Of a DNA stretch of 64,000 nt, positions 12,056 through 25,300 are shown piece after piece (the first letter of the stretch is position 1; each line of letters starts with the position of its first letter). The notes under the pieces are model-generated. The model was not told the DNA's origin. It saw nothing but the letters and a program-made list of their open reading frames with translations, and ran no database searches. The position numbers were made by a program, and so were the translations under genes. Origin of the DNA: Spirodela intermedia (Eukaryota > Streptophyta > Magnoliopsida > Alismatales > Araceae); the NCBI GenBank assembly GCA_902729315.2, contig LR746267.1:315001-379000 (forward strand), read 5' to 3'.

Positions 12056-14287
12056 CTCGCTCTCGCTCTCTAGAAATCTGGCTTAATTTATCTGCTGGTG
12101 GGTGTGAGCAGGGGAGGCTAAAAGACGGGTCGGCGGTGGCAGTGAAGGTGCTGTCGACAGAATCAAAACAGGGAGTTCAAGGGTTCTTGTCGGAGTTGAC
12201 CACAATCTCCAACGTGGTTCACAAGAACCTGGTCATACTCCTCGGCTGCTGCGTGGAAGGGAATCACAGAGTGCTGGTCTACGAGTATCTCTCCAACAAC
12301 AGCCTCGCCAGATCCCTTCTCGGTCCTCATTCTCCCCTCAATTTCTCTCTCCAGTTCTGTGCATATCATCGTCCAGTGCATCCGAAATTTACCTTCTTTC
12401 TCTTCTTCTCCTCGCGATCTTCAGATGGCCGGCGGAGCGGAATCCAGTTCAACTGGAGCACGCGGGTCAAAATCTGCATCGGAATCGCCCAAGGCCTGGC
12501 CTTCCTCCACGAGGAGATCCACCCGCACATTGTTCATCGAGATATAAAGGCCAGCAATATCCTCCTGGACAAGGATCTCTCCCCGAGAATCGCCGATTTC
12601 GGTCTGGCGAAGCTTCTCCCCCAGAACATGACCCACATCAGCACCCGGGTCGCAGGGACCATGTGAGTTCCATGGTTGACCTTTTTTGTCCCTTTCTTTT
12701 CTTTTCTTTTTCGGCGTTCGTCAGAGAGAAAATTGTCGAACCCACCCGTTGACTAGCAGTACGTTGCAGCCATCGTCTGAGAAGAGATCCTCGTCGTCCT
12801 TTCTAGCCCATGATTTGGATTAATTGTTTGCAGGGGCTACTTAGCGCCGGAATACGCCATAAGTGGGCGTTTGACCCGGAAAGCGGATGTGTACAGCTTC
12901 GGCGTTCTTCTTCTGGAGATAATTAGCGGCAGGAGCAATACGAACACCAAATTATCGCCCACAAGTCAACCCCACGAGGTATGCGAGTTCCGCTTCATGC
13001 CCGATGAGGGTTATTTTCAACTCTTAGCTGCCTTCAGTTTCATGCCTTAAAGCTCCCGCAGTAGCTAGTCATGGATACCTGGGGAATTTCATGGATCTGC
13101 TTCTCCGGGATGCGCCATTTATCACCTGACAAACTTGGGTTCAACTCATGGGTTCAAAGACATCACAAAAACAGGGTTGACTTTGCGTCACATTCCGTTG
13201 CTCACTGCTTAGTCCGAGCCTCATAAATTTCTTTAAGTGGCCATGAGATCGTCCTTCTCAGGTCAGGTCAACGGGCGGGGGGGCGGGGGGGGGGGTTTGC
13301 TTTGGGTGAACCAGGATCCTTTCCAATTAGCTTACTCTCCATCAGCTTCATTGACCTCATGGAAGTCGGATTAGTGCCATAAAATAACCAAGTAAACAGA
13401 GGAACCGCAGGGCATACGCATTTTGGGTGGAATTGAATTGATGGGTCTTGATGATCGTCATTAGTCCTGTTCATGGAATTAATCTCGAATAATTTTGGAT
13501 ATTATTTAATCTTCATTTAAGGGAAGAGCGGCATGAAATAAGGGGAAAATAAATGGATTAAATGATGTTATATCTTGGCCTGTCCGTGAGACTGTAACCC
13601 TACAAAGGAACGAGGTCAACGACGTTCTCTCCTCCCTGGACCGTGGACCCTCTCTCTCTCTCTCTCTATTTCCTACCTTCTAGTGCCAAAATATTTTCAT
13701 GTCTTCTTGCTACTGTTGAAGCCCATTGAATTCTTGGTGCAAGAATGAATCGGCAAGCATATACCATGGGAACTTCGAATGTCCTGATGAGGGCTTTGAC
13801 TCTGTCTTTCTGTCCTGGTCAATAGTGGCTCTCCTCACGGTGACACTCCGCTGATGGAAGATTGACTGACTTTCTAAAACTGCTTGTCTTGCAGTCGGAC
13901 GTTCTTCAGGGGATTCTCGTGCTTCAGACATGGGCACTGCACGAGAATAACCAGCTGGTCAACGTGGTTGACCCCTCCCTAGACGGCGACTTCGACGTGG
14001 AGGAGGCCTGTAGATTCTTGAAGGTGAGCCTCCTCTGCACTCAGGACACGCCAAAACTCCGTCCGTCGATGTCAACGGTCGTTAGTATGTTGACCGGGGA
14101 GGCGGATGTCAACGGGAAGATGATAATGAAGCCGGGCCTGATCTCCGACCTGACGGATCTCAAGGTGAGAAGTCAAAGGCGGGACGAAAAGATCCAGTCA
14201 ACGAATACGACCCCTTCCTTCAGCTCCCCACAGTTCTCCGCGGACACCACGCAGGCGTCCTTCAACTTCACTGCGTTTTCCGATTGA
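11543..14287 (+). CDS. CRPK1-like: Receptor-like cytoplasmic kinase, CRPK1-like (cold-responsive kinase type)
   Basis: Exons 11543-11612, 11845-11960, 12112-12322, 12425-12662, 12834-12978 and 13895-14287 total 1173 nt and encode 390 aa. The protein starts MICFSYMF and has [15 protein letters not shown], then a kinase domain: P-loop GEGGFACV, catalytic Lys in [20 protein letters not shown], and GYLAPEYA. It ends with the family block [18 protein letters not shown] and a Ser/Thr-rich tail. No signal peptide or ectodomain is present, as in CRPK1, a plasma-membrane-associated Ser/Thr kinase in Arabidopsis cold signalling. Points to note: the third P-loop glycine is alanine; exon 2 has a duplicated acceptor region; the fourth intron's donor (gtcctc) is weak and that intron is stop-free; exon 6 has a second acceptor at 13909. 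The exact function is inferred from family only. Confidence 0.88.
11676..11870 (+). repeat. Tandem duplication of intron end plus start of kinase exon 2
   Basis: A unit of about 98 bp (attttgcatattttt...ggtttttaaactga...ttttttcagaaattccgggcatc) is present twice, starting near 11676 and 11774. Each copy carries a polypyrimidine tract, a CAG acceptor and the first codons of the exon. The downstream copy (acceptor ending 11844) keeps the kinase frame. Confidence 0.85.
12004..12071. repeat. (CT)n microsatellite in kinase intron 2
   Basis: There are about 49 bases of uninterrupted TC, followed by three TCTCGC interruptions. It lies about 40 bp before the acceptor of the next exon (12112). Confidence 0.95.
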
Positions 14288-14519
14288 GATGGACGACGCC
14301 TTTCTTTATGCAGATTTAAGTGAATAAAGAAAAGGCGAGGAGGTTCGATGATTCCGTAGATCAGCCCGCCATTTTGCGCCGTCGTGGGTGGAGATTTAAG
14401 GCAAAATTGTAGATATAATTCAAACCAGGAGTGCGAATCCTGAGATCTGTAAAGCTAAAACTATTATGGAAAATGAATGAAATCCTCTCTCTCCCTCTCT
14501 CTCTCCCTCTCTCTCTCCC

Positions 14520-14575
<56 letters not shown>

Positions 14576-17500
14576 CCGTGAATCTGCTTCATAAGATTTA
14601 AAAATCCTTGGTCAAATCAGCATGAATCGAGTAACTTGTTGACCTGTGATTTGTGAGGGATGGTGCCGAGACGATGTTGGGAATTCGTCGTCCAGAGCCC
14701 GAAGATTGACTTTCCTGGTTTCATGGGCCATCCGAGCCAGAAGAGAACTCCATGAGGTCATCGGGCGGAGATTAATTGCCGCGATGGTTCACACGTGGGC
14801 GGCGTAACTCTCTTCATCGGGGAGAGAGAGAGAGAGAGAGGATGAAGGGCGATAGGATTTGCATTGATTTCCAGATGGATTCGCGGTCAGAGCCTCCATC
14901 CCGCCGCTGACTTGACCAGACAGGGACAAGAACCATATCCTGACAGTCAACGGAAAAGCTCCATTTTTTGGCGGCCACACGTACGTGCCCGGTCCCCCGA
15001 GCTTATTCCCTCCGGCGGCTGGAGGTCGGGAAAGTTCAGCCTCTGACCCTTTGCTAGCCCTGCGTAGACCTGGCCCGGTCCTTGAGAAGGTCACCTTCAA
15101 GGCCAACCCCCGTCACCCAGACTTGACCCCGATTCCCGTGTGGTGCTTCCTAAGGTAACCCCGGGGCCTTAGGTAAACGAGGACAGCACACTATCTGCAG
15201 GCCCGGTCAGTCAACTTGGGCTGGTTCAATAACCCCGGGGCCACTTCGAATGGCGTTCTCAGACAGAAAGAGAGAGATAGAGAGAGGTGTGGTTAAAACG
15301 AAAAGCGTTGCAGGACCAGCACACTATCTGCTAAAAAGCCTGAGGAAAACGCGGTACTTTGGAATGGCCTTATCCGAGCGAGAGAGAGAGAGAGTCTGTC
15401 ATTGTGGGGGTGAGCTGAGATAGAAATCAGGGCAGAAAATGACGCCATATTTTCCTCTCGAACCAGACAAAGGGGCGACCACAGTCTATTTATTTACTCG
15501 GGACAATGTAAACTTCACTTTGGAAAATATTTAATGCAAAAATATTTGTTGCACACAAACTCTTTTGGTCTATTCAAGGATTTCTTGGCCAATTTGTATG
15601 AGTTACGTCTACAAATTTCAGCCGCCCATTTCTTCGCCGGGAGGATTATAATATTTAATTAAAAAAATGAAAAATATTACATTCGCGGCGTTTCTTTGGG
15701 AGCAAATACATTAAAACCCAGATTAAACTTCCCACAACCCATGGTAGGAATAAATTCTTCAAGTGCACCCAAGAGACTTCACGATACACGAGAGCGGACT
15801 GTTGATTAAATGGGAAATATCGCGTACATAAGGGTAGATGATGTGCACAATAGTGTCTCTATTGCCCAACTATTCTCCCCAACTTTGGTCTGAATTGCAT
15901 CGAATGTGACTCAGATTTACGTGGAAAATGAACAAAGCCAATATTTTGCTCGTTGGCAACGAAATTTCATCTCTGTGGGTCAGTGTAGCTAAAGAAATCG
16001 AAACGTAGAGAAGAGAGAGAAAGCATAGCGAGAGAATTTGTTACACGAGCGATTATGGGACGGACTGTTGGGCTAAGCTTCCACGTATCTCTCGCTTTCT
16101 CCATTTCCTGCAGTAACCATGTGCTTTGCCCTCTTGGAAGCCGTTCATCAGCTGTCCTCACATAATATTACAAATGTCAGAGACGTTCATCCTCTTCCTT
16201 CAGAGGGAGGATCGAGAAAGAGAGAGATGCAGAGAAGGAAGAGAGAGAGAGAGTGAGAGACAGAGAGGTCGGCCCCATGATTATTGCAGGAAATGGAGTG
16301 CACCATGATACCAATCAGCCTCGGCTGGTGGGGCCGATGTTAAATTCACTACCTGGATCGGCCTCTTCCTCGGGCTCTCTACTGTCATTGCTCTTCGGAA
16401 CCGAAGCACTCGTTTACGACAAATCTCTACACCGTCGTCCTTTTCTTAGAAAACTATCGTACACTCACTTGGGAATTCTATCCGAGCATTATAAAATGGA
16501 TTGTTATTGTTATATTTGATATTATTAAGCTGGTAAGCTGAGTAGTTCATAAAAAAGGCACATTATTCGAAAGATAGTACTGAATTAAGGAATGAAAGGC
16601 GTCTGATCACTACACGAGCTCCTACAAGTAATGAGATGAACAAAACCAGTCGACGCTAAACTCACCGGCAGAGTTAGGATCTTGGGCAAAGAACCATGTT
16701 CCTGCAGAATTTCTATGATCAAACCTTTGACTATATTAGCTCACCTCATAACTTACGTTCACTGCAATTTTTCTGGTCTCCCCCGCGGACAAAGACAGAG
16801 AACAGGGACACCCCAGAGAGAGCTGCGATCTGGGTTTGGTGCAGTATAGAAGACGATGTCGACTGAAATCTTCGGATCCTAGATTAAGCACCTGGTGAAC
16901 ATCAAAAAGGAAACAACGGCAGGGAACTCCAATAAACGCTGGGATGTGGGTTGGATTTCTTAAAGATTTTGTGGCTGTTTAGTGCAGGTTTCAAATGTAT
17001 TTTATTAATTTCAAGCATCCGTTTAGAATAAAAACGTTGAGGGCTTCCTATAAAATGAGGGCTAGGGAAGGCGAAGATCGAAACCTGATTTTGAGTAGCT
17101 CAATTAGATCTCTGGGGTTGCTTGATTGAGGCAAGCTACTGAGAACTTTGATTAGTTTTGAATAAAAACCGTCGACATTTGACGTCAATCTTTGCTCACA
17201 GTCGGCTCTCGGTCAGCGACAGATATCTTTCTCCAATGTGCACAATATGTTACTACCATGGAAAGACTGCACCCCTCCGTGGCACATGGCACACGAACTC
17301 GAACAACAATGCCGGATCCTAGACTTCGGGGACCTCTTATACAGGATTTTAACGACCGTCGTGACCACTGCGCGGCTGAGAAGATAACCTCCACTTCCAT
17401 CCACTACCGTTTCCCCGGGTGTCTTCCTCTCAAAACCAAGGGGAGAGACGAGTTTGTCTTCTGTCTCGTCTAGTCGGTGGAGCTGCAGCACCTGTCACGC

Positions 17501-17711
17501 GGGCCTCCGGTGGACGGCCTCCATCTCTTCCTCCATTGCGAGATTCTCCTTGGCGGGATTCGATGTGAGCCCCAACTACAGGTTGGGCACACCTCAGAGA
17601 GCAAACCCCCCTCCTGCCGTTCCGTGCTGTCGCTTCTGTCGTCGTTCTCCAGGAGCGCTTACGGGGGACCATATGCATGCAGAAGGATGGCCTATTATTA
17701 TGGGTTTCGCT

Positions 17712-17746
<35 letters not shown>

Positions 17747-18480
17747 CTCTATCTCTCTATCTCTCTCTCCTCACAAAGAGGAGACCGGACGAACCGAAGC
17801 TCGGAGAGACGAAAGATCCTTGCCCCTATAAGATGGTCCAAAGGGTAGTTTGCCCTAAGAGACAATGGACACGGAACCAAGGGTGCAAGGTGTCCCCTGC
17901 TTGATACGGCAGAGATGAATGCGGCCTTCGTCAACCTTCAAGGACCAAGAAATGCCCTCCATGTACTTTGATGGGACGGGGCATGATATAAGATCTTCTC
18001 TCCTCTGAAAATCTCAGAAAGCGCGAAGGAATAATTAAGCTACGTGACTAGCTTTCAGCTAAGTTCTATCTTGCTGTCATGGGCTGAAGAAGATGACAAA
18101 AAATGGCAGAAAATGATGATGTACAGTCATACTGGGGACGAACGAAAGGGCTAAGTGCAGCGAGAGAGAGAGAAGAGTCGGAACCTGAAGTCGCCCTGCA
18201 GCAATATCTCAAATCATCAGCCAGATACAGGAGCTAACTCGATTGTAGAAGCATGATGAAGCCGCAGGGAGAACAGCTCATGAGTGGATCTCCTTAACGA
18301 GCTCACAAACCCTAGATAGATTTTTGGGGTGATCCAAGGACTGGTCTCCAGAATCTAGATAGACCCACCTGTGAAAACTTCTCACATTGGATTGAGGCCA
18401 AAAGACTCCATGAAATTTATATGTTTATTCTATTCTCATTTCATTTTATTATGTTTCACTCCGAATCACTTTTGAGTTTA
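14288..18480. other. Intergenic region downstream of kinase; microsatellites, no gene seen
   Basis: The kinase 3' flank contains a (CTCTCTCTCCCT)n tract at about 14485-14575. Short GA tracts occur near 14822, 15263, 15380 and 16220-16265. A (CTAT)n tetranucleotide run lies at 17711-17770. Reading frames of 60-125 codons here have no domain, codon bias or conserved start that I recognise. W-box cores (TTGAC) are frequent around 14640-15240. Confidence 0.55.
17711..17770. repeat. (CTAT)n/(CT)n microsatellite
   Basis: About eight CTAT units pass into CTCTCTAT and then CT repeats. The SIYLSIYLS-type peptides predicted across it are artefacts of the repeat. Confidence 0.95.
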
Positions 18481-18849
18481 CCAAATGTGGCACATCATCA
18501 AGAGGATTACCCTGCCAATGGGTAAACTAATCAGACGGACAATAACCGTTCAAGATCTGTTCTTGCGCAGCAGCGCATTTACTTTTCCCGGCCATTAGGT
18601 GTACTGAAGACTGCCAACCGATCGAAAATATCTTCTCGAGTTGGATGAGCGATAAACAACAGAAACATTTTAAAACTCGGTATTCATCCCTCTTCGTTTT
18701 CATTTGAATGAAATTCAGCATTCTCTACTAGTGTGTTCCAATCCGGACATATGACCGAGATCACCCAGAGAGCAACTTCTCGACTCATCGGACGCAGACG
18801 ACTTCTGAAAGTTCATTCTTATTGCTCTGTTCCTTTTCTTTTTCTTAAC

Positions 18850-18990
18850 GCCCAAAATATCTGCCCCATATTTTATGCCTTTCCAAGGTAATGAAGATTG
18901 CCCATCAATAGAAAACATCTTCTAAAATATCTGTCCCATGCTTTCGTGTCTTTCCAAGGCAACGAAGATTGCTAGAAAACATCTTCTTAA
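18850..18990. repeat. Direct duplication, ~72 bp unit
   Basis: Two copies of aaaatatctg-cccat...ctttccaagg-aa-gaagattgc...agaaaacatcttct lie head to tail. Within each, gaagat and atcttc form short inverted arms. A more diverged relative occurs at about 18595-18650. Confidence 0.6.
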
Positions 18991-19683
18991 CTCGTGGGAT
19001 GAATAGAAACTTACAGAAGTCACTTGAAAATCCTGCGTTCTGAACTCAGTTGATACTGAAGAGCAGCGACCTATACAGAAGAGCTCTTCTTTTACTTCTG
19101 GGAAGAATTATTGTCAAAGTAGAACGATTAAAAAATCGTTGGAACTATTCCTTTTCCTTGTCCCTCGGGGTAGCACGGTTATTTCTATAATTGTCTAATC
19201 CTTTCATTCTATTACGTGATGAAGATTAACCACCAGTAGCGAGTCCGGAGCAAGATCTTGCGGTTTCTACCTGCGTGGCCGACCCGAGCCCGGGCGTAGT
19301 CCAAGCAAACGGTCTCTTGGATGGACCCTTTACGTGCTCCTGGCCTTCATTCTTGCGGGATTCGGGTTTTCAGACCCAATGACACCCTGACAATAACCAT
19401 CTGTGAGACTGACAATCTTGATCTTCTCTCCTTTCTTCGCTGGTTTTCTGAACCCGTCAAAGAATATTTCTTGCTGATTAATAAAGAGAAGGTGTTTTCC
19501 CTGCTTGGCGGATGTACGATGATCAATGGATCCACCGCAGTCAAAGTGACTGGCCAGATAAGCTTTTTAAGCGTTCCTTGAGCGTAGGTATTGTCCTCTT
19601 CACGAACATTAACCTTAACCTTCCGTCAAAGACCCATCTGGCTCTATACCACAGTACCTAACCCTAATTCCACCTCTCTAGGT

Positions 19684-19755
19684 GCTCTCTCTCTCTCTCT
19701 CTCGCGATGTATATATCACTATATATGTACAGCGAGAGAGAGAGAGAGAGAGAGC
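19684..19755. repeat. Near-perfect CT/GA inverted repeat (hairpin)
   Basis: A (CT)n arm ending in CGC is mirrored by GCG followed by (GA)n. The ~26-base AT-rich centre is itself nearly palindromic (gtatatat / atatatgtac). Arms exceed 20 bp. Confidence 0.75.
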
Positions 19756-20736
19756 GAGAGAGGGAGGTTGCTGCAGGCGAGGAGGAGAAAGGTGAGAGCA
19801 AACGTTTTTCTACAAGATCAACAAATGCTGGTCAAAGGGTTGATCAGGAAATATTATTTTTATTAAAACGAGGGAGGCGAAAGTAGCATGAGATCGCATA
19901 TAACCTGCCAAAAGCACTTTGAGGATCGTACTGCGAGGGAGCTTCTTCCGTGGTTTATACAAAAATACTAATCGCCACGAGAAAATGATCCAGTGGGCAT
20001 TTCTTTATTATCGCTGCCTCAGCGGGTTTTCCTTATAAAACTGCTCCTGATACCATATTTTAATGGAAAGTGCGTGAAGGAAAGAGGGCCCGAGGAACTC
20101 ACATGAGCATGGGAGTTCGCTTGGTTTCAGAGAAGTGGCCCCCCGTGCCCAAGGTCATTATTACCGATCTCTTTCTCTCTCTAGGTATCAGCTCCACCTT
20201 TCTCTATCTAGCCATCTCTTTCTCTCTCTGGAGAGAGCGTACGGCCCCGTGTTGACAGAACTGTCTGTGAGTGGAAAGGAAAACACTGGAGGAGTAAATA
20301 GTGGCGAGGTCCGGGGGCGGGGGTGGAAGGGGGGGGCCGGAGGGCCTTCTGGGCATTAGCGGGCTGCAGTGACGATCTGGCAACCGATTAGCTCACGTAT
20401 CCAGAGTAGAGTTTCATTGATAGAGCTGGAAAGACGGAATTACCACTGTACAGAGGACAAATCTTCTCACTGCTACTTGCCCCCACCATTCACACCCCCG
20501 CCTGCGATCTGTACCCTTTCGACTGTGGAAGAAGGGCCCTCTCTCTCTTCCCATTCCCTCTCTCTCTAACCTCCGTCATCCCGCCATCCCTTTGAAAGTT
20601 CCTTTTTAAAGGACGCCATGCTCAGTTCTCGGAAAAATGGAAAGCCGATTCCCTGGAGGGAAAACCTGCCGGTGGCTCCATTACCGGGAACAAAACAAAA
20701 GTTAACATTGCACCCCGAATATTGCGACCTGGTGAC

Positions 20737-20766
20737 GGGGGGGGGGGGGGGGGGGAGAGAGAGAAA
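20737..20766. repeat. 19-base G homopolymer followed by (GA)n
   Basis: The G run spans 20737-20755 and passes directly into gagagagaga. Such runs are prone to slippage and assembly error. Confidence 0.9.
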
Positions 20767-22280
20767 GGGACTGAGGAGAGAGAAGTCGCTGAGGTGTCCA
20801 CGATTCGTCATATTCCGACGAGAGAGTAAGAGAGAATAGAGTACGGAGAACTGTGGGGCTGCAACCTGATGCGGGTGTGTGATCTATCGTATACAGGAGA
20901 TCGACGGAGGAAGAGGAGCGAAGCTTCCCAGTTCTAAAGTGATTCTTGCGAGCCCTGAGTAATGCCTGCACCACGTCCTTCTACCGAGACCTGCTTCGAT
21001 GCTCTCAGCAGATTTGGTCGCACTCTCCCTTTCATAGACGGGGTAAAAAGAACCCATCAGTGGGCAGGCTACAGAAGAGTCAATGGAAACTGGTTTCCCA
21101 ATCTCTTGGGCGCTTGGGAACACTCTAAAGACGTGTGTGCAAAGCTCTTGAGCATTGGCATTTGCATGTAGCAGATGCTGTCCAATGATGCGACGAAGAA
21201 ATACCCGGCAAAAAGAAGAATAGAGAGAGCACTGGAGATGTTTCAAAACAAATCGATTGCTTCAATATCCGCAGAAAATGGATCCGACGGTTTACTAGCC
21301 TGAATCGGTAGTCACTTTGAGAGTTTAGCTGCATCCTTGATCCAACACTCGTTGTGATAACTCCAAGTGAACATGACGATTTCAAGGGTTGTATTCTATC
21401 TCCGGGCCCTTAGATCAAGTGCTCCTCACGCAAACTTCCTCCTGCATTCACCTAGAACATCGAGAGTGAGAAATCAGTACGTTTGCGATGATCAGATAAG
21501 AGATTAATGTGGAGAAATGAGCGAGAGAGAGAGAGAGAGAGAGCAAAGAGAGTTGGACAAAAGCGGGCGAAAATCGACAGCATGATAGAAGATTTCATCA
21601 GATTCCTATTAACTTCAAGGTTGAACAAGAATGGATAGGAATCCCCGATTCTGGATTATACGGAGGACCAAACGCCTGCGCAGAGATTTACGAGATCTAC
21701 TACGGAGAAGAGACGGGTAGAAAATGAATGATGCATTAGCATGCATAAAATAACAGGATGGAAGAAGACGAGTACAAAATCATATCATTACGTCACTTGC
21801 AGACGGAAATAGTGGAGTGATACGGTCGAGTGACGTCTTCTTTCCATCCTGTCCGCAACTTTGAAAAGGATAGTATAGCGGAACGCCTTGCCCAGTGGAG
21901 GAGCTGCTGGAAGTAAAGGGCGGGCTAGGTTTAGACAGGAGCAGATGATATATCAGAAGTTCCATGCGCCACGCGGCCTGCGCAGTGGTTTCCCTGTTCG
22001 GAGATGAGCACAGATATAAGACAGTGCCTGAACTCCGAGGCTAAATCCGTGAAAGATTCTCTGCCAGTTGCCGGCTTGTATATGGGTTTAGTACCAAAGA
22101 AGGATGCACGACAAGGAAAAATAAGCAGATACAGAAGTAGATATAGAGAGAGGAAAAAATGGGTAGTTGGATAGGCAGATGGGCAAGATACTCGGTGCTA
22201 TATGATACTAGGTGAGGAAGGCAACTAGAACTCTGAAAGAGGAACAAATCAGGAAGATGAGATTCAATTTTACTCTTGGC

Positions 22281-22282
<2 letters not shown>

Positions 22283-22326
<44 letters not shown>

Positions 22327-22330
22327 AGAG
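22283..22330. repeat. (GA)n microsatellite
   Basis: There are 38 bases of uninterrupted AG, followed by ggagggagagag. Confidence 0.95.
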
Positions 22331-25300
22331 AGTGAGGGTATGCTTTGCTCCTCCCTGTATGACAGAGGGAAGGGGGGAGGAGTAGAGGGTATGCTTGGCT
22401 CCTCGCACGCCACCCGCAGTAGCCAATCTTTCATATAGATTGATCCATACGTGTGGCATACAGGGAGCCAGGCACAACCCATGTCACCTTTCGTCTCACA
22501 AGAACTCGTCTTGCTCCCCTTCCGCTCGTCTCAGAGAGGCACCTAGTCCGACTTCTTCGCACTGACCTGCAATCGGAGCCTATCACCGAAAGAGAGATAG
22601 GGAGAGAGAAGGCGGGGAGGATGGATGGCGGCTTAGGGAAGAATAGCTGTGCAGGAGAAGAGGGGCCGGGAGAGGGGGAGAAAGGAACGAGATGAGAGAG
22701 ACGAGGTAGAGAGCCGAACGTGGAGATTTATAGGCCTACAGGAAAGGGGGGTCGGTCGCTATAAACCTAAAAAAGCAGATGAAAATACCTGTAAAATACA
22801 AAGCCCTATTTGTCCAACAAACTGGCTAGAAGATATGGGATCGGAACTCACTACACAACACCGCTCAATGACACCATGAAGATCTCTTCTGCCCCCCCAC
22901 CCTTCTTCCCCTCTAAATGGAAGAGCTCATCCCCAGGTGTAGCTGGCCTTCTCCAAATTGGGCAGGGCGATTGGGGAAGGATCGAGAGGGCTACAGCCGT
23001 GGAGAGAGAGAGAGAGTATGTGTCACAACCGCTCTACATTTTTCCAAGCTTGCAGGGTCTAAATAGGAAAAAGGCAGACCTTTTTCGGACACCATCTAGG
23101 GAAGAAGGGGGAGGTAATGCTTTTCACTTCTGGAGAAATTTGTCCGGAGCGCTTGGAATAACCCGGGATTCTCCATGCCGGCCATTCCACACCGGCGGAA
23201 ACGCATTTCTCTTTCCTCCCACTCGCCCCCTTAAAAATTACTAAAATTACACCCCCATTACTGTCAACGGCATCACGCTCAGTCTCTGTACATTATCAGT
23301 CTAATGAGCTTCCCATGACCTTTCTCTCCATCTCCCCTTCGCCCCCTCCACCAATCCGGATATACATGTATATTATATTTCTTCAAGTTTTCATGCATGG
23401 GAGCGTGTCCGCCATACCACGAAGAGGCTGACGTGATTTTCTTACAGCATAAAGTGATGATGTTTATGAATGTATGTTACGTCTATCATATGTACCACGA
23501 TTACATCATATCAGTCAAGTACGCCTATTTGAAGGGATCGTCTGAATTTCTCAGCGTTTTCTCAGACTGCACGTCTTCTCCTCACCCGAGAGGACAGTTC
23601 GCCAAAAGCCCAGTTAGGGTATCCCAGAGACAAACGAGTGAAGTTTAGCAGAGAACCTTTACTTGCAGGAAACGCCTGAATTATACGCATCTGCAGAGAC
23701 TGTCGACGTCTTCTCCTCGCTCGAATGGACGGTACGTCGAAAACCCAGGTTGTTACTACGTTATACTGGCTAGGGTTTACCCAAAACAAATATGAGTCAT
23801 CTTTCACACGACCCAGAACCTCTTTTAGAAGCTCTAAAGGTGAAATGAAGGTCGAAATTTTGCAATGATAATTAATCATGCGGGTTCTTTTTTTTTTTTG
23901 TTATTATCGAGGTTCTGATTCATTAAAGCCCATCATAGTAATGGTAATTTTTGTTATTGATGCTGAAATTCGCCCACTGATTGCTATCTTCCCGAATACA
24001 CAACGCTTAGCGCTTCGAATCTCCATGCGAGAGAGGGAGAAGAAGGGGGACGGAACCAGGGAATTCAGAGCTGTTCCTAGGCGTGAGAGAGGCATCTTAT
24101 GTCGTTGTCGTGGTCGCAGCAATTTGTTTGCGAGTAACCTGGGTAAACTGCTAAGGCCATAGTCCTCTCTTCAGCCAAAACCTCACAAAAATCCTTGCAG
24201 CATATCTGCATGTCCTCCAATTTTAGTGTCAGCCTTTCTTTGTCTGTGGTTCTTCGCGAATTCAAAAAATATAATATAATATGATATAACTAATAATATT
24301 TTTCTTCTATGTTATTTCCCCGTGGACAGGCGCGCCCACCCCCTCCTCCGGGTGATCTTGATAGAGCAATCTCTTCGTCAATCACGCCAATTGAAATAGC
24401 ATCTCCTCCCCTGATCTCTCGCAGAATATCCCATCCCTTGGATGCTTCTGAAATGCCTCCTCCGAGTGGTCCTTCTCGACAAGGATGAAAAGTTCTATCT
24501 GGCGTAGTATAAATGGAATCCCAAACGTTCAGCAGTCAAACTTTAACCAAATGGGGAAAGAAATTGTCTAAAGGGATATTTTTTTTATTTGCACTAAAAA
24601 TATGCCATTATGAAAATTTTAAGAGACATAATCATCCTGGTGAAGAAATACATAAAACTAAACGTGTCGATTTTATACTGATTGGTATTTAAATCCTACA
24701 TTAACTTATACGGGTTTAAGATGTGATGATGGATTTGTGCCCAAACATTACTAAAAGTATTCAATTTTGTATCTTCCAGAAAACGTCTGTTTGTATTATT
24801 TTGTCGAACGGGTTCAACTGAAAGTTAAAAAAGCATCAAAATACGTATATAGATCGCATTAATGACTTTCATCTTAATATGCAAGAATGTTCCTACATAT
24901 ATATATGTAAGTTGTTTATGCACTAAGCTACTGAATGCAGGTCTCCACTTTAAGGTGAGATGTATAGATCACTTGTAATCTCCGAGGAGTAGTGGAAAGA
25001 TTTTTCTTAGCTGACCTGATAACGTCTGGAGCGAGATCAACACTATGATAAGATACCTCGTGCCCGTCACTCTCTAGTATGGTGTATCCGTGGGAAAGAG
25101 GGAGAGGGGAGGCGAGGGAGGGAAAGGGTAAAAAGAGAGAGGGGGAGAGAGAGGGAGGGAGGGAGTTTAGAGAGGGAGACAAAGATCCCAAATCCCTCCC
25201 TCAAGAGCGGATCAGATTGTTCTCACAAGCCTCAGCGGCAGCAGGGGCTAAAGGAACGTACAGCCGCTGTGGGGCGACTGCCGAGTCAAGTTAACATTAA

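Noticed and set aside
23397-23648. 83-codon frame and nearby duplicated segment (23563-23610 and 23696-23748)
   Set aside because: The peptide has no domain. The repeat is short and diverged, too weak for a firm call.
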